Both the position numbers and the translations under genes were made by a program. A DNA stretch of 41,949 bases, from positions 1 to 41,949 of the forward strand of contig LSLI01000015.1 in assembly GCA_001577345.1 (NCBI GenBank), in the 5' to 3' direction. Of the stretch, positions 1-12,840 are shown piece after piece (within the stretch, counting starts at the first letter, position 1; each line of letters opens with the position of its first letter). The DNA is from Candidatus Gallionella acididurans (lineage in GTDB: Bacteria; Pseudomonadota; Gammaproteobacteria; Burkholderiales; Gallionellaceae). Under the pieces are notes generated by a model. The model did not search any database. It saw only the letters and a program-made list of their open reading frames with translations, and had not been told where the DNA came from.

Positions 1-15
1 ACTAGTAGTTACATC

Positions 16-52
16 AGGTATCGAAGGGTGCATCTCTAACGATTCGATACCT
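16..52. repeat. 10-bp inverted repeat upstream of purB
   Basis: AGGTATCGAA at 16-25 is repeated in perfect inverted orientation as TTCGATACCT at 43-52, with a 17-nt spacer. No T-tract follows on the + strand. It may be the end of an upstream unit or an operator for purB; a TATATA at 67-72 lies 18 nt after TTCGAT at 43-48, so the right arm could overlap a weak -35 element. The regulatory role is inference. Confidence 0.4.
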
Positions 53-93
53 CACCGCGAACGGGCTATATAAGAACGGCACGATTCGCGTAA

Positions 94-1497
<1,404 letters not shown>

Positions 1498-1520
1498 TGC
1501 TCGCCAGGTCCGCAACCAAG

Positions 1521-1550
1521 AAAGCCCGCGATCGCGGGCTTTTTGTTTTA
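1521..1550 (+). terminator. Rho-independent terminator of purB
   Basis: AGCCCGCG (1523-1530) and CGCGGGCT (1533-1540) form a GC-rich stem followed by TTTTGTTTT. It starts 24 nt after the purB stop codon. Confidence 0.9.
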
Positions 1551-1650
1551 ACCGGCGGGACACAATCAGTGATTTAGTTCCGGCGCTTCGGTAGTTGTGG
1601 GGATAGCGTCATTTGCGCGGAAGCGGCCGGGTGGGTTCCCACCAAAATTC

Positions 1651-2325
1651 CTAAATCAAACCCTTTTCTGCAAATGACAGCGTTTTCCCCAGCGCTACCA
1701 CGAAGTGATCCAGCACCCGCACATCCACCAGCGCTAATGCCTGTTTGAGCGCATCGGTCAAAAGCCGGTCCGATTGACTCGGTTCTGCAACACCGGATGG
1801 ATGATTGTGCGCCAATATTACTGCAGCCGCGTTATGCGCCAGTGCGTGCTTGACCACTTCGCGGGGATATACACTGGTCTGGGTAAGCGTTCCGTGAAAC
1901 ATCTCCTCCGATGCGATCACGCGATGCTGGGTATCCAGAAACAGCACCACAAACACCTCCTGCTGCCGCGTGCCCAGCAGCAACTGCAAGTAATCGCGAA
2001 CCGCACGGGGCGAGTTGAGCGCATCGCCGCGCTGCAACTCTTCGCGCAACGCGCGCCGTGACATTTCCAGCACCGCCTGAAGTTGCACATACTTCGCCTG
2101 CCCCATGCCTTTTGTTTGGCAGAAATCAGGTTCGCTGGCGGCGACCAGCTGGCTCAGATTGCCAAACCGGGTCAGCAATTCGCGCGCCAAATCCACCGCG
2201 CTCTTCCCTGTCACCCCGGTGCGCAAAAATATCGCCAGCAATTCCGCGTCGGACAGCGATGCAGCTCCGCGTCTTAGCAGCTTCTCGCGCGGGCGCTCGC
2301 CTTCAGGCCAGTCTGTGATTGCCAT
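1651..2325 (-). CDS. radC: RadC family JAB/MPN-domain protein
   Basis: RadC (UPF0758) proteins have an N-terminal helix-hairpin-helix region and a C-terminal JAB/MPN metalloprotease-like domain. The historical DNA-repair assignment is doubtful and the true substrate is unknown. The chosen ATG at 2325 gives 224 residues starting [17 protein letters not shown], close to E. coli RadC (222), and is preceded by a strong GAGGGGG ribosome-binding site. An upstream in-frame start at 2451 would add 42 residues without family support. The zinc-binding JAMM motif is intact: Glu at about 156, then HNHPSG at 173-178 and Asp at about 186. The gene is divergent from the exported protein at 2523. Family membership is certain; function is not. 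Confidence 0.95.
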   Translation of the reverse strand: MAITDWPEGERPREKLLRRGAASLSDAELLAIFLRTGVTGKSAVDLARELLTRFGNLSQLVAASEPDFCQTKGMGQAKYVQLQAVLEMSRRALREELQRGDALNSPRAVRDYLQLLLGTRQQEVFVVLFLDTQHRVIASEEMFHGTLTQTSVYPREVVKHALAHNAAAVILAHNHPSGVAEPSQSDRLLTDALKQALALVDVRVLDHFVVALGKTLSFAEKGLI

Positions 2326-2522
2326 CACACCCCCTCGGTTTTCATACCAAAGCTCCGTGCTCCCGGGAACATTAACTGAGCCACCGGAAATACGTTCCCA
2401 CTCTACCGCAGTATGTGGCATGTTGTAACCGGCATTGCCCAGAATGGACACTGCAATGCCGATTGCGCTATGCTGGCATCGGTATTATGTACATACCATT
2501 CACTACACGGAAGGTAACCATC

Positions 2523-3254
2523 ATGAAAAAAAACTTGTCGACGCTATGTATCTTGGGGCCATGCATCCTGGGTTGTTTTGCACAATCCGCGCTGGCAGCC
2601 AATAACATCAATCTGGCGAATTTTACCGGGCCGGCTGCGCAATCCAACTTCAGAATCTTATCGGAAGACCTGGGCTCTGCGCTGAGTTACAAATCGGTAA
2701 CGCCGGCTGCGCCACTGGGCATCACGGGTATTGATATGGGCCTGGAGGCAACTTCAACCAAAATGAGAAATCTGGATACAGCCACCAACAGCTCGCTGAA
2801 TGATCTGATTATCCCCAAGCTGTACATCTCCAAAGGGTTGCCTCTCAATATCGATGTCGGCGCATTCTACTCCGCCGTTCCAACCACCAACATCAAGCTT
2901 TATGGCGGGGAATTGCGCTATGCCATACTTGAAGGCAGCGCGACCCAACCCGCGATAGGCATCCGTGGTGCCCTGACCAAATTGAGCGGGGTAAACCAAC
3001 TCGACCTGAACACAAAGAGCCTGGATGTTTCCATTTCCAAAGGTTTCGCGATGTTTACCCCCTATGCCGGGGTGGGGTCGGTTTGGGTCAACAGCAATCC
3101 CAATGGCACAACCGGATTGGCGAACGAATCCTTCCGCCAGAATAAAGTCTTTGTGGGCGGCAATCTCAACCTGGGATTCACGAATCTTGCCCTGGAATAC
3201 GACAAGACCGGTTACGCGCCTTCCTACAGCGCGAAACTGGGGTTCCGTTTCTAG
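2523..3254 (+). CDS. Exported beta-barrel-like protein (YfaZ-like)
   Basis: This is a 243-residue protein with a clear Sec signal peptide: MKKN, then a hydrophobic stretch, with likely cleavage after SALA near residue 25. The mature part is made of alternating short amphipathic strands, rich in Gly, Asn and Thr, and ends in an aromatic residue (KLGFRF). That C-terminal Phe is typical of outer-membrane beta-barrels recognised by the Bam complex. The pattern resembles YfaZ-type outer-membrane proteins, but I recognise it only loosely. The start at 2523 is supported by GGAAGGT just upstream; the open frame extends to 2415, but that part has no signal character. A terminator follows, so the gene looks monocistronic. 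The ligand or transported substrate is unknown. Confidence 0.75.
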   Translation: MKKNLSTLCILGPCILGCFAQSALAANNINLANFTGPAAQSNFRILSEDLGSALSYKSVTPAAPLGITGIDMGLEATSTKMRNLDTATNSSLNDLIIPKLYISKGLPLNIDVGAFYSAVPTTNIKLYGGELRYAILEGSATQPAIGIRGALTKLSGVNQLDLNTKSLDVSISKGFAMFTPYAGVGSVWVNSNPNGTTGLANESFRQNKVFVGGNLNLGFTNLALEYDKTGYAPSYSAKLGFRF

Positions 3255-3271
3255 GGATTGCTATCCAGTCC

Positions 3272-3315
3272 AAATGGGCGGTCAGGGCGGGGAACCGGCC
3301 TTGACCGCCCATTTT

Positions 3316-3316
<1 letters not shown>
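3272..3316. terminator. Bidirectional terminator between convergent genes
   Basis: AAATGGGCGGTCA (3272-3284) pairs with TGACCGCCCATTT (3303-3315), a perfect 13-bp stem with T residues after it on both strands. It lies between the exported protein (+) and the HugZ-like gene (-). Confidence 0.85.
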
Positions 3317-5823
<2,507 letters not shown>

Positions 5824-5892
5824 ACGCTTGTCCGGGGTGGATTATTGCGCTCTAATGCCCTGCGTTAATTTTCTGCAACTTACGGAGTGATG

Positions 5893-6480
5893 ATGAAACT
5901 ATTGGAAACCGTTTTTGAGGGCACGCTGTGGAACAGCCGCTTCGTGGTCATCGCCGCGGTGATAGGCAGCTTGCTGGCCGGCTTTGCAATTTTTTACATG
6001 GCGTCTGTGGACGTGGTGAATTTGTTCATGCATGCGCTGCATTACGCAGACTCCAACCTGACCGACGAGGCGCGCAAGGCGCTGCACGACAGCACCGTCA
6101 CGCACATCGTGGAAGTAGTAGATGGCTATCTGCTGGCGACGGTAATGTTGATCTTTTCGCTGGGCCTGTATGAATTGTTCATCAGCGACATAGATCAGGC
6201 GCATGGCAGCAGGGCATCCAGCAAGATATTGGTGATCAGCAGCCTGGATGACCTGAAGTCTCGTTTGGCCAAAGTGATCCTGATGATTTTGATCGTTACC
6301 CTGTTTCAGGAGGCGATCAACATGAAACTGACTACGCCGCTCGATCTGGTGTACCTGGGCGCGAGTATCGCGTTGATTGCGCTGGCGCTGTATTTCAGCC
6401 ATGCCGCCGAACCCGATCACGAAAAAACGGAAGGCCGCAATGATGAACCCCGCGATGAAACCGGACATCGCGATCATTGA
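5893..6480 (+). CDS. YqhA family (UPF0114) membrane protein
   Basis: A 195-residue integral membrane protein with about four hydrophobic segments (residues 18-40, 75-98, 125-145 and 155-175). LSLGLYELFIS-type and SSLDDLK(S)RLAKVI motifs are characteristic of the UPF0114 family, whose function is unknown. Three start codons lie in tandem (GTG 5887, ATG 5890, ATG 5893); the GGAG at 5884-5887 is best spaced for ATG 5893. The charged tail overlaps the beginning of the downstream thioredoxin gene, suggesting co-transcription. Confidence 0.85.
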   Translation: MKLLETVFEGTLWNSRFVVIAAVIGSLLAGFAIFYMASVDVVNLFMHALHYADSNLTDEARKALHDSTVTHIVEVVDGYLLATVMLIFSLGLYELFISDIDQAHGSRASSKILVISSLDDLKSRLAKVILMILIVTLFQEAINMKLTTPLDLVYLGASIALIALALYFSHAAEPDHEKTEGRNDEPRDETGHRDH

Positions 6481-7006
6481 CCATGCCATGCAATCAATGA
6501 CCGCCCGCTTGATTGTGTTTGGCACGGTCCGTTCAACCAGGCGCAAAGCAAACTTGTTGCGCGGGGCGCTGATTACCCTCCTGCTGGTTTGCTCAGGGCT
6601 GGCCTGCGCGGCGGATTTTTCGCTGCAGGATATACAGGGCAAAACCCACCGCCTGACCGATTATCGCGGCAAGTGGGTGCTGGTGAATTTCTGGGCAACC
6701 TGGTGTCCGCCATGCCTTAAAGAAATTCCCGAATTGGTCAGCCTGCATGACGCCCATCATGACAAGGATCTGCTGGTGATCGGTATTGCGATGGATTCGG
6801 GCTCAAAAAAACAGGTCGCCAAGTTCGCCAGGGCGCACGGCATCAGTTATCCGGTGGTAATGGGGGATCGCAGGAATACCGCCCAATTCGGCGTGCCGGA
6901 GATCCTGCCGGTCAGCTATCTGTACAACCCCGGTGGTGAACAGGTGAGTTATCAGGAGGGTGAAGTGACGCGCGCGAGTGTCGAAGCTTATATCAACAAG
7001 AAATAG
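6440..7006 (+). CDS. TlpA-like exported thioredoxin-fold protein
   Basis: A thiol-disulfide oxidoreductase of the TlpA/ResA type, with the redox motif WCPPC in a standard context (VNFWATWCPPCLKEIPEL) and a cis-Pro loop (PVSYLYNP). The family acts in the periplasm, often in cytochrome c maturation or reduction of periplasmic disulfides. A hydrophobic segment ending LVCSGLACA-ADF is a plausible signal peptide. The start is uncertain: ATGs at 6440/6443 have a GGAAGG ribosome-binding site but give a long charged leader. ATG 6497 or TTG codons near 6553-6556 would give a more ordinary signal peptide. The gene overlaps the 3' end of the yqhA-like gene. Confidence 0.85.
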   Translation: MMNPAMKPDIAIIDHAMQSMTARLIVFGTVRSTRRKANLLRGALITLLLVCSGLACAADFSLQDIQGKTHRLTDYRGKWVLVNFWATWCPPCLKEIPELVSLHDAHHDKDLLVIGIAMDSGSKKQVAKFARAHGISYPVVMGDRRNTAQFGVPEILPVSYLYNPGGEQVSYQEGEVTRASVEAYINKK

Positions 7007-7024
7007 ATCAAGCCACCAGACAGA

Positions 7025-7675
7025 TCAGTTCGCGGACGAATAATAGTTGCGGGCAGTGCCGCGCGACAAAGCCCAGTGATTATGCCAGGCGGCACGCACC
7101 AGATTCGGATATCCGGGTTTTCCCAGCGTGCCGTTGTAACGCCCCAGAGCACGGTACAAATTGCCTTTTTCCATGTCCAGGTAATAGCGCAGGATGGTGC
7201 AACCGTAGCGCAGGTTGACGCGCATATGGAACAAGTCCTGTTCTTTCGTGCCGAGTTCACTCACCCAGAACGGCATCACCTGCATATAGCCGCGCGCACC
7301 GGATCCGGATACCGCGTACTTGTTGAAATGACTCTCGACCTCGATCAAACCCAACACCAATTCCGGATCCAGCCCCGCGCGCGTGGCTTCGTAATGGACT
7401 GTCTTTAAAAAATCCATCCGATATTCGGCATCAGGCAAGTTTTTCTGCAAACGGCGCGACATCGTATTCAACCAGAAGTCCGCTTCATATTGCGTGGCAA
7501 ACGCAAGTTTGAGCGGAGCCTGATCGGACACGCTGCGCTGCAATACCGTGCGTACACTGGCAGATAGCGGTGCATAGATTTGCCCTCCGGCCTGTGCGGT
7601 GCCGGCAAACAGCATTCCCGCCACGCACAATGGCAGGGCAAAATACAGTGAGTGTGTGTGTCGTATCAGTCGCAT
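7025..7675 (-). CDS. Exported lytic transglycosylase, SLT domain
   Basis: The 216-residue protein starts with a signal peptide (cleavage near AQA-GG, about residue 29). It contains a C-terminal SLT (goose-lysozyme-like) domain from about residue 95. The catalytic Glu is in [15 protein letters not shown], followed by the family motifs [12 protein letters not shown] and ALGRYNG. Such enzymes cleave peptidoglycan between MurNAc and GlcNAc with formation of 1,6-anhydro-MurNAc. No lipobox is seen, so it is probably soluble in the periplasm. Its first codons overlap the proS stop by 10 bp, so it is the second gene of a proS transcript. Confidence 0.9.
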   Translation of the reverse strand: MRLIRHTHSLYFALPLCVAGMLFAGTAQAGGQIYAPLSASVRTVLQRSVSDQAPLKLAFATQYEADFWLNTMSRRLQKNLPDAEYRMDFLKTVHYEATRAGLDPELVLGLIEVESHFNKYAVSGSGARGYMQVMPFWVSELGTKEQDLFHMRVNLRYGCTILRYYLDMEKGNLYRALGRYNGTLGKPGYPNLVRAAWHNHWALSRGTARNYYSSAN

Positions 7676-9381
7676 AGCCTTGATTCTACGAACTTCAGCG
7701 CATTTTGCAAGGGGATGGCCTGCGCTGCGGCATCGCGCCGCCCCTGATATTCCAGCATGCCATCCTTCAAGCCGCGCTCGCCTATGACAACGCGGTGGGG
7801 AATGCCGATCAGTTCCATGTCGGCAAACATCACACCGGGCCGCTCGTCGCGGTCATCCAGCAGCACCTCGATTCCGGCGGCTTGCAACCCGGCATAAAGC
7901 TGTTCCACCGCATTGCGCACCGCCTCGCTCTTGCCCATGCCGATCGGCACAATGACGATCTGGAAAGGGGCCATTGCCGCCGGCAGCATGATGCCGCGCT
8001 CGTCGAAATTCTGCTCGATGGCGGCGGCAACGATGCGCGACACGCCAATGCCGTAGCAACCCATCTCGATGACCTGCGCCCTGCCCTGCGCATCCAGAAA
8101 CGTGGCTTTCAGGGCTTCGGCATATTTGGTGCGCAACTGGAAGATGTGGCCCACTTCGATGCCGCGGCAGATTTCCAGCGTGCCTTTGCCGTCCGGCGCC
8201 GGGTCCCCCGTGACGACATTGCGAATGTCCGCAACCAGGTCGGGTTCGGGAAGATCCCGCCCCCAGTTCACTCCGGCGAGATGAAACTTGGGTTTGTTCG
8301 CGCCCACGACAAAATCGTTCATCATAGCCACGGTTCGGTCGGCGATGACACGTGTCCTGGCCCGATCGACACCTACCGGTCCAAGGAAGCCAGGCGGGCA
8401 ATTAAAATGGGCCCGTATCTCGTCTTCAGTGGCAAAGCGGAAACCGGCAAGTCCCGGCAACTTGCCGGCCTTGATTTCATTCAGGTTGTGATCGCCGCGC
8501 AACAGCAGGATATGCAAGGTATCCGAAGCCACCAGTGCCAGTAATTTCACCGTGCGCTGCAATGGGATAGCCAACAGTTCTGCCACCTGCTCACAGGTCG
8601 TCTGCCTGGGTGTTTCCACATCGCGCATCACTTCCGATGGCGCGGCGCGTGACCCTGCCGGCGCAACCGCTTCCGCCAGTTCCACATTGGCCGCGTAATC
8701 CGACGTCGGGCAGTAGGCCAGTGCATCCTCGCCCGAATCCGCCAGCACGTGAAACTCGTGCGAGCCGCTTCCGCCAATCGCTCCGGTATCCGCCGCGACG
8801 GCACGGAATTTCAAGCCGAGGCGGGTGAAGATGCGCGAGTAAGTCTCATACATCACGCGGTAGGTTTTCTCCAGGCTCGCATAATCGGCATGGAAAGAAT
8901 AAGCGTCCTTCATCAGGAATTCGCGCGCGCGCATCACGCCAAAACGCGGGCGCACTTCATCGCGAAACTTGGTTTGGATCTGGTAGAAGTTGACCGGCAA
9001 TTGCCGGTAACTGCGGATCTCGCGGCGCGCAATGTCGGTGACCACTTCCTCGTGGGTGGGACCGAAGCAAAAATCATTGCCGTGACGGTCCCTGATTTTC
9101 AGCATCTGCGGCCCGAACACTTCCCAGCGCCCGGTTTCCTGCCACAACTCGGCGGGCTGTACCGCAGGCATCAGCAATTCGATCCCGCCGCTGCGATCCA
9201 TCTCTTCGCGCACGATATTTTCCACCTTGCGCAGCACGCGCAGTCCGAGCGGCATCCAGGTATACAGGCCGCTGGCCAGCTTCCTGATATAGCCTGCGCG
9301 CATCATCAGCCTGTGGCTGGCAAGTTCTGCTTCCGAGGGGGCTTCTTTTAGCGTGGAGATGAAAAATTGTGAGACGCGCAT
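7666..9381 (-). CDS. proS: Prolyl-tRNA synthetase
   Basis: This class II aminoacyl-tRNA synthetase charges tRNA-Pro. At 571 residues it matches the long bacterial type (E. coli, 572), which carries an editing (INS) domain between motifs 2 and 3. Residues about 235-385 show this inserted region ([21 protein letters not shown]). Motif 2 is in [27 protein letters not shown], motif 3 in [17 protein letters not shown], and an anticodon-binding domain occupies the C-terminal 110 residues. It starts [19 protein letters not shown], a standard start. It is followed by the transglycosylase gene and is divergent from rppH. Confidence 0.97.
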   Translation of the reverse strand: MRVSQFFISTLKEAPSEAELASHRLMMRAGYIRKLASGLYTWMPLGLRVLRKVENIVREEMDRSGGIELLMPAVQPAELWQETGRWEVFGPQMLKIRDRHGNDFCFGPTHEEVVTDIARREIRSYRQLPVNFYQIQTKFRDEVRPRFGVMRAREFLMKDAYSFHADYASLEKTYRVMYETYSRIFTRLGLKFRAVAADTGAIGGSGSHEFHVLADSGEDALAYCPTSDYAANVELAEAVAPAGSRAAPSEVMRDVETPRQTTCEQVAELLAIPLQRTVKLLALVASDTLHILLLRGDHNLNEIKAGKLPGLAGFRFATEDEIRAHFNCPPGFLGPVGVDRARTRVIADRTVAMMNDFVVGANKPKFHLAGVNWGRDLPEPDLVADIRNVVTGDPAPDGKGTLEICRGIEVGHIFQLRTKYAEALKATFLDAQGRAQVIEMGCYGIGVSRIVAAAIEQNFDERGIMLPAAMAPFQIVIVPIGMGKSEAVRNAVEQLYAGLQAAGIEVLLDDRDERPGVMFADMELIGIPHRVVIGERGLKDGMLEYQGRRDAAAQAIPLQNALKFVESRLCD

Positions 9382-9536
9382 GACTGGGTATGACCTGAAT
9401 ATGGTTATGGGTGCGGAATTTTACAGGTAATGCCCCCGGTACGGTATGCAGAGATGTTTCCAAAAAACCGATTCTCTTTTCTTTGCCGATGAAATGTGAA
9501 AGAATCAGGTCATTATAAATTTGAGTAGAGTTGAAA

Positions 9537-10049
9537 ATGATAGACCGAGACGGCTACCGCCCGAATGTCGGCATTATCATCACCAACAACAGGAATCAGG
9601 TACTTTGGGGCAAACGGGTAAGACAACATGCCTGGCAGTTTCCGCAGGGCGGCATCCAGCATGGCGAATCCCCCGAGCAGGCGATGTACCGCGAATTGCA
9701 CGAAGAGGTCGGCCTGATGCCGGAACACGTGAGAATACTCGGACGCACCCGGGACTGGATGCGTTACGAGGTTCCGCAAAACTGGAACAAGCGTGAGTCT
9801 CGCAGCGCTTATCGCGGGCAAAAGCAGATCTGGTTCCTGTTGCTTCTGGTTGGTCGTGATTGTGATGTCTGTTTGCGCGCCAGTTCGCATCCCGAGTTTG
9901 ATGCGTGGCGCTGGAACGATTACTGGCTGGACATCAATGCCGTGATTGAATTCAAACGCGAGGTGTACACGCTGGCGCTCAATGAGCTGGCCGGCTACCT
10001 CCCGGTACCCAAACATAACACCGCACATCTGCAACCTGCGCACAGGTGA
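9537..10049 (+). CDS. rppH: RNA pyrophosphohydrolase, Nudix
   Basis: RppH removes pyrophosphate from the 5' triphosphate end of mRNAs, triggering RNase E-dependent decay. The 170-residue protein begins [14 protein letters not shown], the family's invariant start. It has a complete Nudix box at about residues 38-60 (GG..HGES....M.REL.EEVGL). A TTG two codons upstream (9531) is open but not needed. The C-terminal [17 protein letters not shown] is also typical. Divergence from proS is a common betaproteobacterial arrangement. Confidence 0.95.
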   Translation: MIDRDGYRPNVGIIITNNRNQVLWGKRVRQHAWQFPQGGIQHGESPEQAMYRELHEEVGLMPEHVRILGRTRDWMRYEVPQNWNKRESRSAYRGQKQIWFLLLLVGRDCDVCLRASSHPEFDAWRWNDYWLDINAVIEFKREVYTLALNELAGYLPVPKHNTAHLQPAHR

Positions 10050-10075
10050 TCCAGAATTAATTACCGGGAGTTCGC

Positions 10076-10672
10076 ATGATCAAGGAATACAGTCCGCTGT
10101 CCATCATCCATTTGAAAACGGGATCATCGTTTCTGCGCCCGGTCCAGACACTGCCGGAACTCGCCAAGCTGAGCGACCCGGCAATCAGCGTGATGACTGA
10201 TTTGACCAAGGTTTCGGTGGTGAGCGTGCGCGCCAGGACCTCAATGGACAAAGCCAATGCCAAAATGATCCGCTATGGGGTACGCCTGCTGCTGGTGCTG
10301 GACGACAACGAGCAAGTGGCGGGATTATTGACGGCTACGGATGTCCTTGGGGAAAAGCCGATGCGCTACCTGCAAAACATGGGCGGCACCCACGCCGACA
10401 TCATGGTACGCGACATCATGACTACACAGCGCGAGCTGGAAGCCCTGAAAATCGAGGATGTGAAAAATGCCCGGGTCGGAGAAATCGTCGCAACCCTGAA
10501 AAAATCCCACCGGCAACACGCGCTGGTTGTGGCTGAAGGCGCGGATGGCAAACAGGCAGTGTGCGGCCTGTTCTCTATCACACAAATCGCGCGCCAGCTG
10601 GGTGCCCAGGTGCAAAGCTTCGAATTGGCGCGCACCTTCGCCGAGATCGATGCAGTGATTTCGCGCGGCTGA
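10076..10672 (+). CDS. Tandem CBS-domain protein
   Basis: The 198-residue soluble protein consists of two CBS domains, at about residues 38-95 (VMTDLTKVSVVSVRARTS ... VAGLLTATDVLG) and 108-180 (VRDIMTTQRELEAL ... CGLFSITQIARQLG). CBS pairs bind adenine nucleotides and regulate enzymes or transporters; here there is no partner domain, so it is a stand-alone sensor of unknown target. GGGAG lies five bases before the ATG. It follows rppH by 26 bp and may be co-transcribed with it. Confidence 0.88.
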   Translation: MIKEYSPLSIIHLKTGSSFLRPVQTLPELAKLSDPAISVMTDLTKVSVVSVRARTSMDKANAKMIRYGVRLLLVLDDNEQVAGLLTATDVLGEKPMRYLQNMGGTHADIMVRDIMTTQRELEALKIEDVKNARVGEIVATLKKSHRQHALVVAEGADGKQAVCGLFSITQIARQLGAQVQSFELARTFAEIDAVISRG

Positions 10673-11418
10673 AAATCCGGCTTTGTGCGGGCATCCGCCA
10701 CGCAGACTCCCTGCTTGGCCCGCTTCTTCCCAACTGCAAGAGCTGCCGCCCTTCCGGCTGACCCAGCGAAACAGGCCGGGTTAACTTTGGGTTGATAGTC
10801 ATTTCACCACGTCGCGACAATACGGCGAACAAGTAGCTGTTGATACCGCGTTTCAGCAAACGCCTTCCCTGTACAACATATGCTTCTAAATGTGCACACA
10901 AGATTTTGGGTGCGCGCGAAGTTATATATCAGGCAATGTCACTTCTGCCCCACAGGGGTACTCCCATGGAAGTATATCGCCCACCCCATATTAACTATAG
11001 ACGCTCATATGGTTATTGGGATTACTATGGGTCATACAAAAATCTTAACAATTGGCTCAAGCGGGGGAGAATTCCTTTTAACAAAAAAATGCCTGAATAC
11101 CGCAGCCCGACTTTTTCCGGAATTGCTTTTGCTGAAAGATTCCATGGTTCCAGCAAATCTTTGGTGAGGCGTTCCGGATCAAATTCAGTCTTGCAGGTAG
11201 CCCGGGCGGGCTGAAGATTTCACGGCTGCACCCAACAAAAAATACATCGCTGTTCGTTTGGCGCAAGCGTGAAGTCACAGGATTTCCATTCAAGAATACT
11301 ATTATTAACATCTGCAAATAAATACCGGTAATTGTTTCCTGCACTTCGTTTTTCGTACTAAAAAGCAAAGGGTTTTGCACGCAATCAGAACTTAAAAAAA
11401 CATCACAGGGAGATAAAA
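10673..11418. other. Long intergenic region, lower GC, no convincing gene
   Basis: This stretch of 746 bases is clearly more AT-rich than its neighbours in its second half. Two overlapping + frames are open (10840-11214 and 10880-11167), but neither shows a recognisable domain or a good ribosome-binding site. A start at ATG 10966 would give an 82-residue Tyr/Arg-rich peptide (MEVYRPPHINYRRSYGYW...). A short GC stem (AGCCCG at 11199-11204 with CGGGCT at 11207-11212) lacks a T-tract. It may be a decayed gene; the sequence does not decide. Confidence 0.4.
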
Positions 11419-11718
11419 ATGGATTTTGATATCAACACAATTTTAAATGCCGTTGCCATACTGATTATGTTTTACTGCTTATATTTGGTGCTATCGCTCA
11501 AATCCAGCATCCCGGGCGGCATGATAGGCAAGCGTTGGAACTTTCTGACCCTGCTGGTGGCGCTGTTCAGTATCGGCTACCTGACAACCCCTTTCTTCGG
11601 CCGTCTGCCCGCTGAAATCCTGCGATTGGTTGATTCGCTCATTTTCATCTTTGGTGCAGTGTACGTGGCAGTAACCATACGCCTTATTTTCAACATTATT
11701 CGCGAACTGTCCGAATAG
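11419..11718 (+). CDS. Small three-segment membrane protein, function unknown
   Basis: A 99-residue hydrophobic protein with three predicted membrane segments (about residues 7-27, 45-62 and 68-93). It is preceded by a good ribosome-binding site (AGGGAG, eight bases before the ATG). I do not recognise the family. It is 12 bp upstream of the next gene in the same direction, and a terminator region follows that gene, so the two probably form one transcription unit. Confidence 0.7.
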   Translation: MDFDINTILNAVAILIMFYCLYLVLSLKSSIPGGMIGKRWNFLTLLVALFSIGYLTTPFFGRLPAEILRLVDSLIFIFGAVYVAVTIRLIFNIIRELSE

Positions 11719-11730
11719 GCGGGGATAGCC

Positions 11731-12195
11731 ATGCGCTCCGATTTGGTATTGTTTCGCACCCCGAAGGGTGAAGAGATTCTCCTTAGCCATGGGCATGAAA
11801 TCTCCGTTAACCAGCGTCGTGCTTTGCTGGCCATTGATGGCAAGACAACAGTTGCCGATCTGGCAAAAAAAGTATTTTGGGTCAGCGATGTGATTTCGGT
11901 GCTTGATGGGTTGTATGCAAAGGGATTCATTCATGATGACATCTCGATGATACCCGCCGTAGCCAGCCAGGCCGGAGGAGCAGGGATATTATTGAAGCTC
12001 CAACTTGCAGGCATTGCCAAAGAGCTGTTGGGCAATAACGCAGAACGCATTATCAAAAAACTGGAAGATGCTGATGGAACACCCGAATCGCTGGAGCAGG
12101 CGTTGCTGGGCTGCAAGAAACTGATCAAATTAACCATCAGTGAAGAAATGGCCGATACTTTCCTCCAGCGCACACTTCAGTTAATTGGCAAATGA
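11731..12195 (+). CDS. Soluble two-part protein of unknown function
   Basis: The 154-residue protein has two parts. Residues 1-70 look like a small winged-helix module (VNQRRALLAIDGKTTVADLAKKV ... LDGLYAKGFI), similar to segments in proteobacterial proteins that start with a predicted helix-turn-helix. Residues 85-154 form an all-helical segment (LQLAGIAKELLGNNAERIIKKL ... FLQRTLQLIGK), which resembles C-terminal helical domains of some uncharacterised signalling proteins. No catalytic motif is evident. Linkage to the small membrane protein upstream suggests a membrane-associated regulatory pair; this is inference. Confidence 0.7.
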   Translation: MRSDLVLFRTPKGEEILLSHGHEISVNQRRALLAIDGKTTVADLAKKVFWVSDVISVLDGLYAKGFIHDDISMIPAVASQAGGAGILLKLQLAGIAKELLGNNAERIIKKLEDADGTPESLEQALLGCKKLIKLTISEEMADTFLQRTLQLIGK

Positions 12196-12219
12196 CAGTC
12201 ATCCAGCGTAGTGATGATG

Positions 12220-12364
12220 GGCCTGAAGAATTGATTGCACTTCAGGCCTTCAGCAACCGCGCGCCTTTTTAACGGCAGAGTTTTTCAGCACAGCAGGCAC
12301 ATAGCTGCCCTGCTCCAGGCTCTGCTTTTTTGCGAGCCATGTATTTCAGCGGACGCTGAATTTT
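12220..12364 (+). terminator. Terminator cluster between convergent units
   Basis: Three hairpins lie between the 11731 gene (+) and dut (-). GGCCTGAAG (12220-12228) pairs with CTTCAGGCC (12240-12248) without a T-tract. GCAGAG near 12275 pairs with CTCTGC (12320-12325), enclosing a second AGCAGG/CCTGCT stem and followed by six T: this is the best terminator. TTCAGCG (12345-12351) and CGCTGAA (12354-12360) form a short palindrome followed by TTTT. Confidence 0.7.
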
Positions 12365-12373
12365 AGAAGTAAA

Positions 12374-12829
12374 TCAGTGCTTGCCGGTGCTGCCGAACCC
12401 CCCGCTGCCGCGTTCGCTGGCCGGGAACTCTTCCACGACATTAAACTTCGCCTGCATCACCGGCACGATCACCAGTTGCGCCATGCGCTCCATCGGCATC
12501 AGCGTAAACGGGATCTGGCTGCGGTTCCATAACGAAACGAATATCTGCCCCTGATAATCGGAGTCGATCAGGCCGACCAGATTGCCCAGCACGATACCGT
12601 GCTTATGGCCCAGGCCGGAACGCGGCAAAATCATCGCCGCATAACCCGGGTTACCCAAATGAATCGCGATGCCGCTCGGGATCAACTCGCTCTGCTTGGG
12701 CTGGATCACCATGTTGTGTTCGATGCAGGCGCGCAAATCTATCCCTGCCGAACCGGCGGTCGCGTAGCCGGGCATGTTTTCGTGCAAGCGATGATCGAGA
12801 ATCCTGACATCCACGTCGATGTGTTTCAT
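12374..12829 (-). CDS. dut: dUTP diphosphatase
   Basis: This enzyme hydrolyses dUTP to dUMP, preventing uracil incorporation and supplying thymidylate synthesis. The 151-residue product (E. coli: 151-152) has the trimeric dUTPase motifs in order: [33 protein letters not shown] and the P-loop-like C-terminal motif [11 protein letters not shown]. The ATG at 12829 has GAGGAG at correct spacing. It lies 11 bp downstream of the coaBC stop codon, the classic coaBC-dut pairing. Confidence 0.97.
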   Translation of the reverse strand: MKHIDVDVRILDHRLHENMPGYATAGSAGIDLRACIEHNMVIQPKQSELIPSGIAIHLGNPGYAAMILPRSGLGHKHGIVLGNLVGLIDSDYQGQIFVSLWNRSQIPFTLMPMERMAQLVIVPVMQAKFNVVEEFPASERGSGGFGSTGKH

Positions 12830-12840
12830 TGGGTGACTCC

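Noticed and set aside
10840-11214. 124-codon + frame as a gene
   Set aside because: No domain, weak start signals and an equally open overlapping frame; described only as intergenic sequence.
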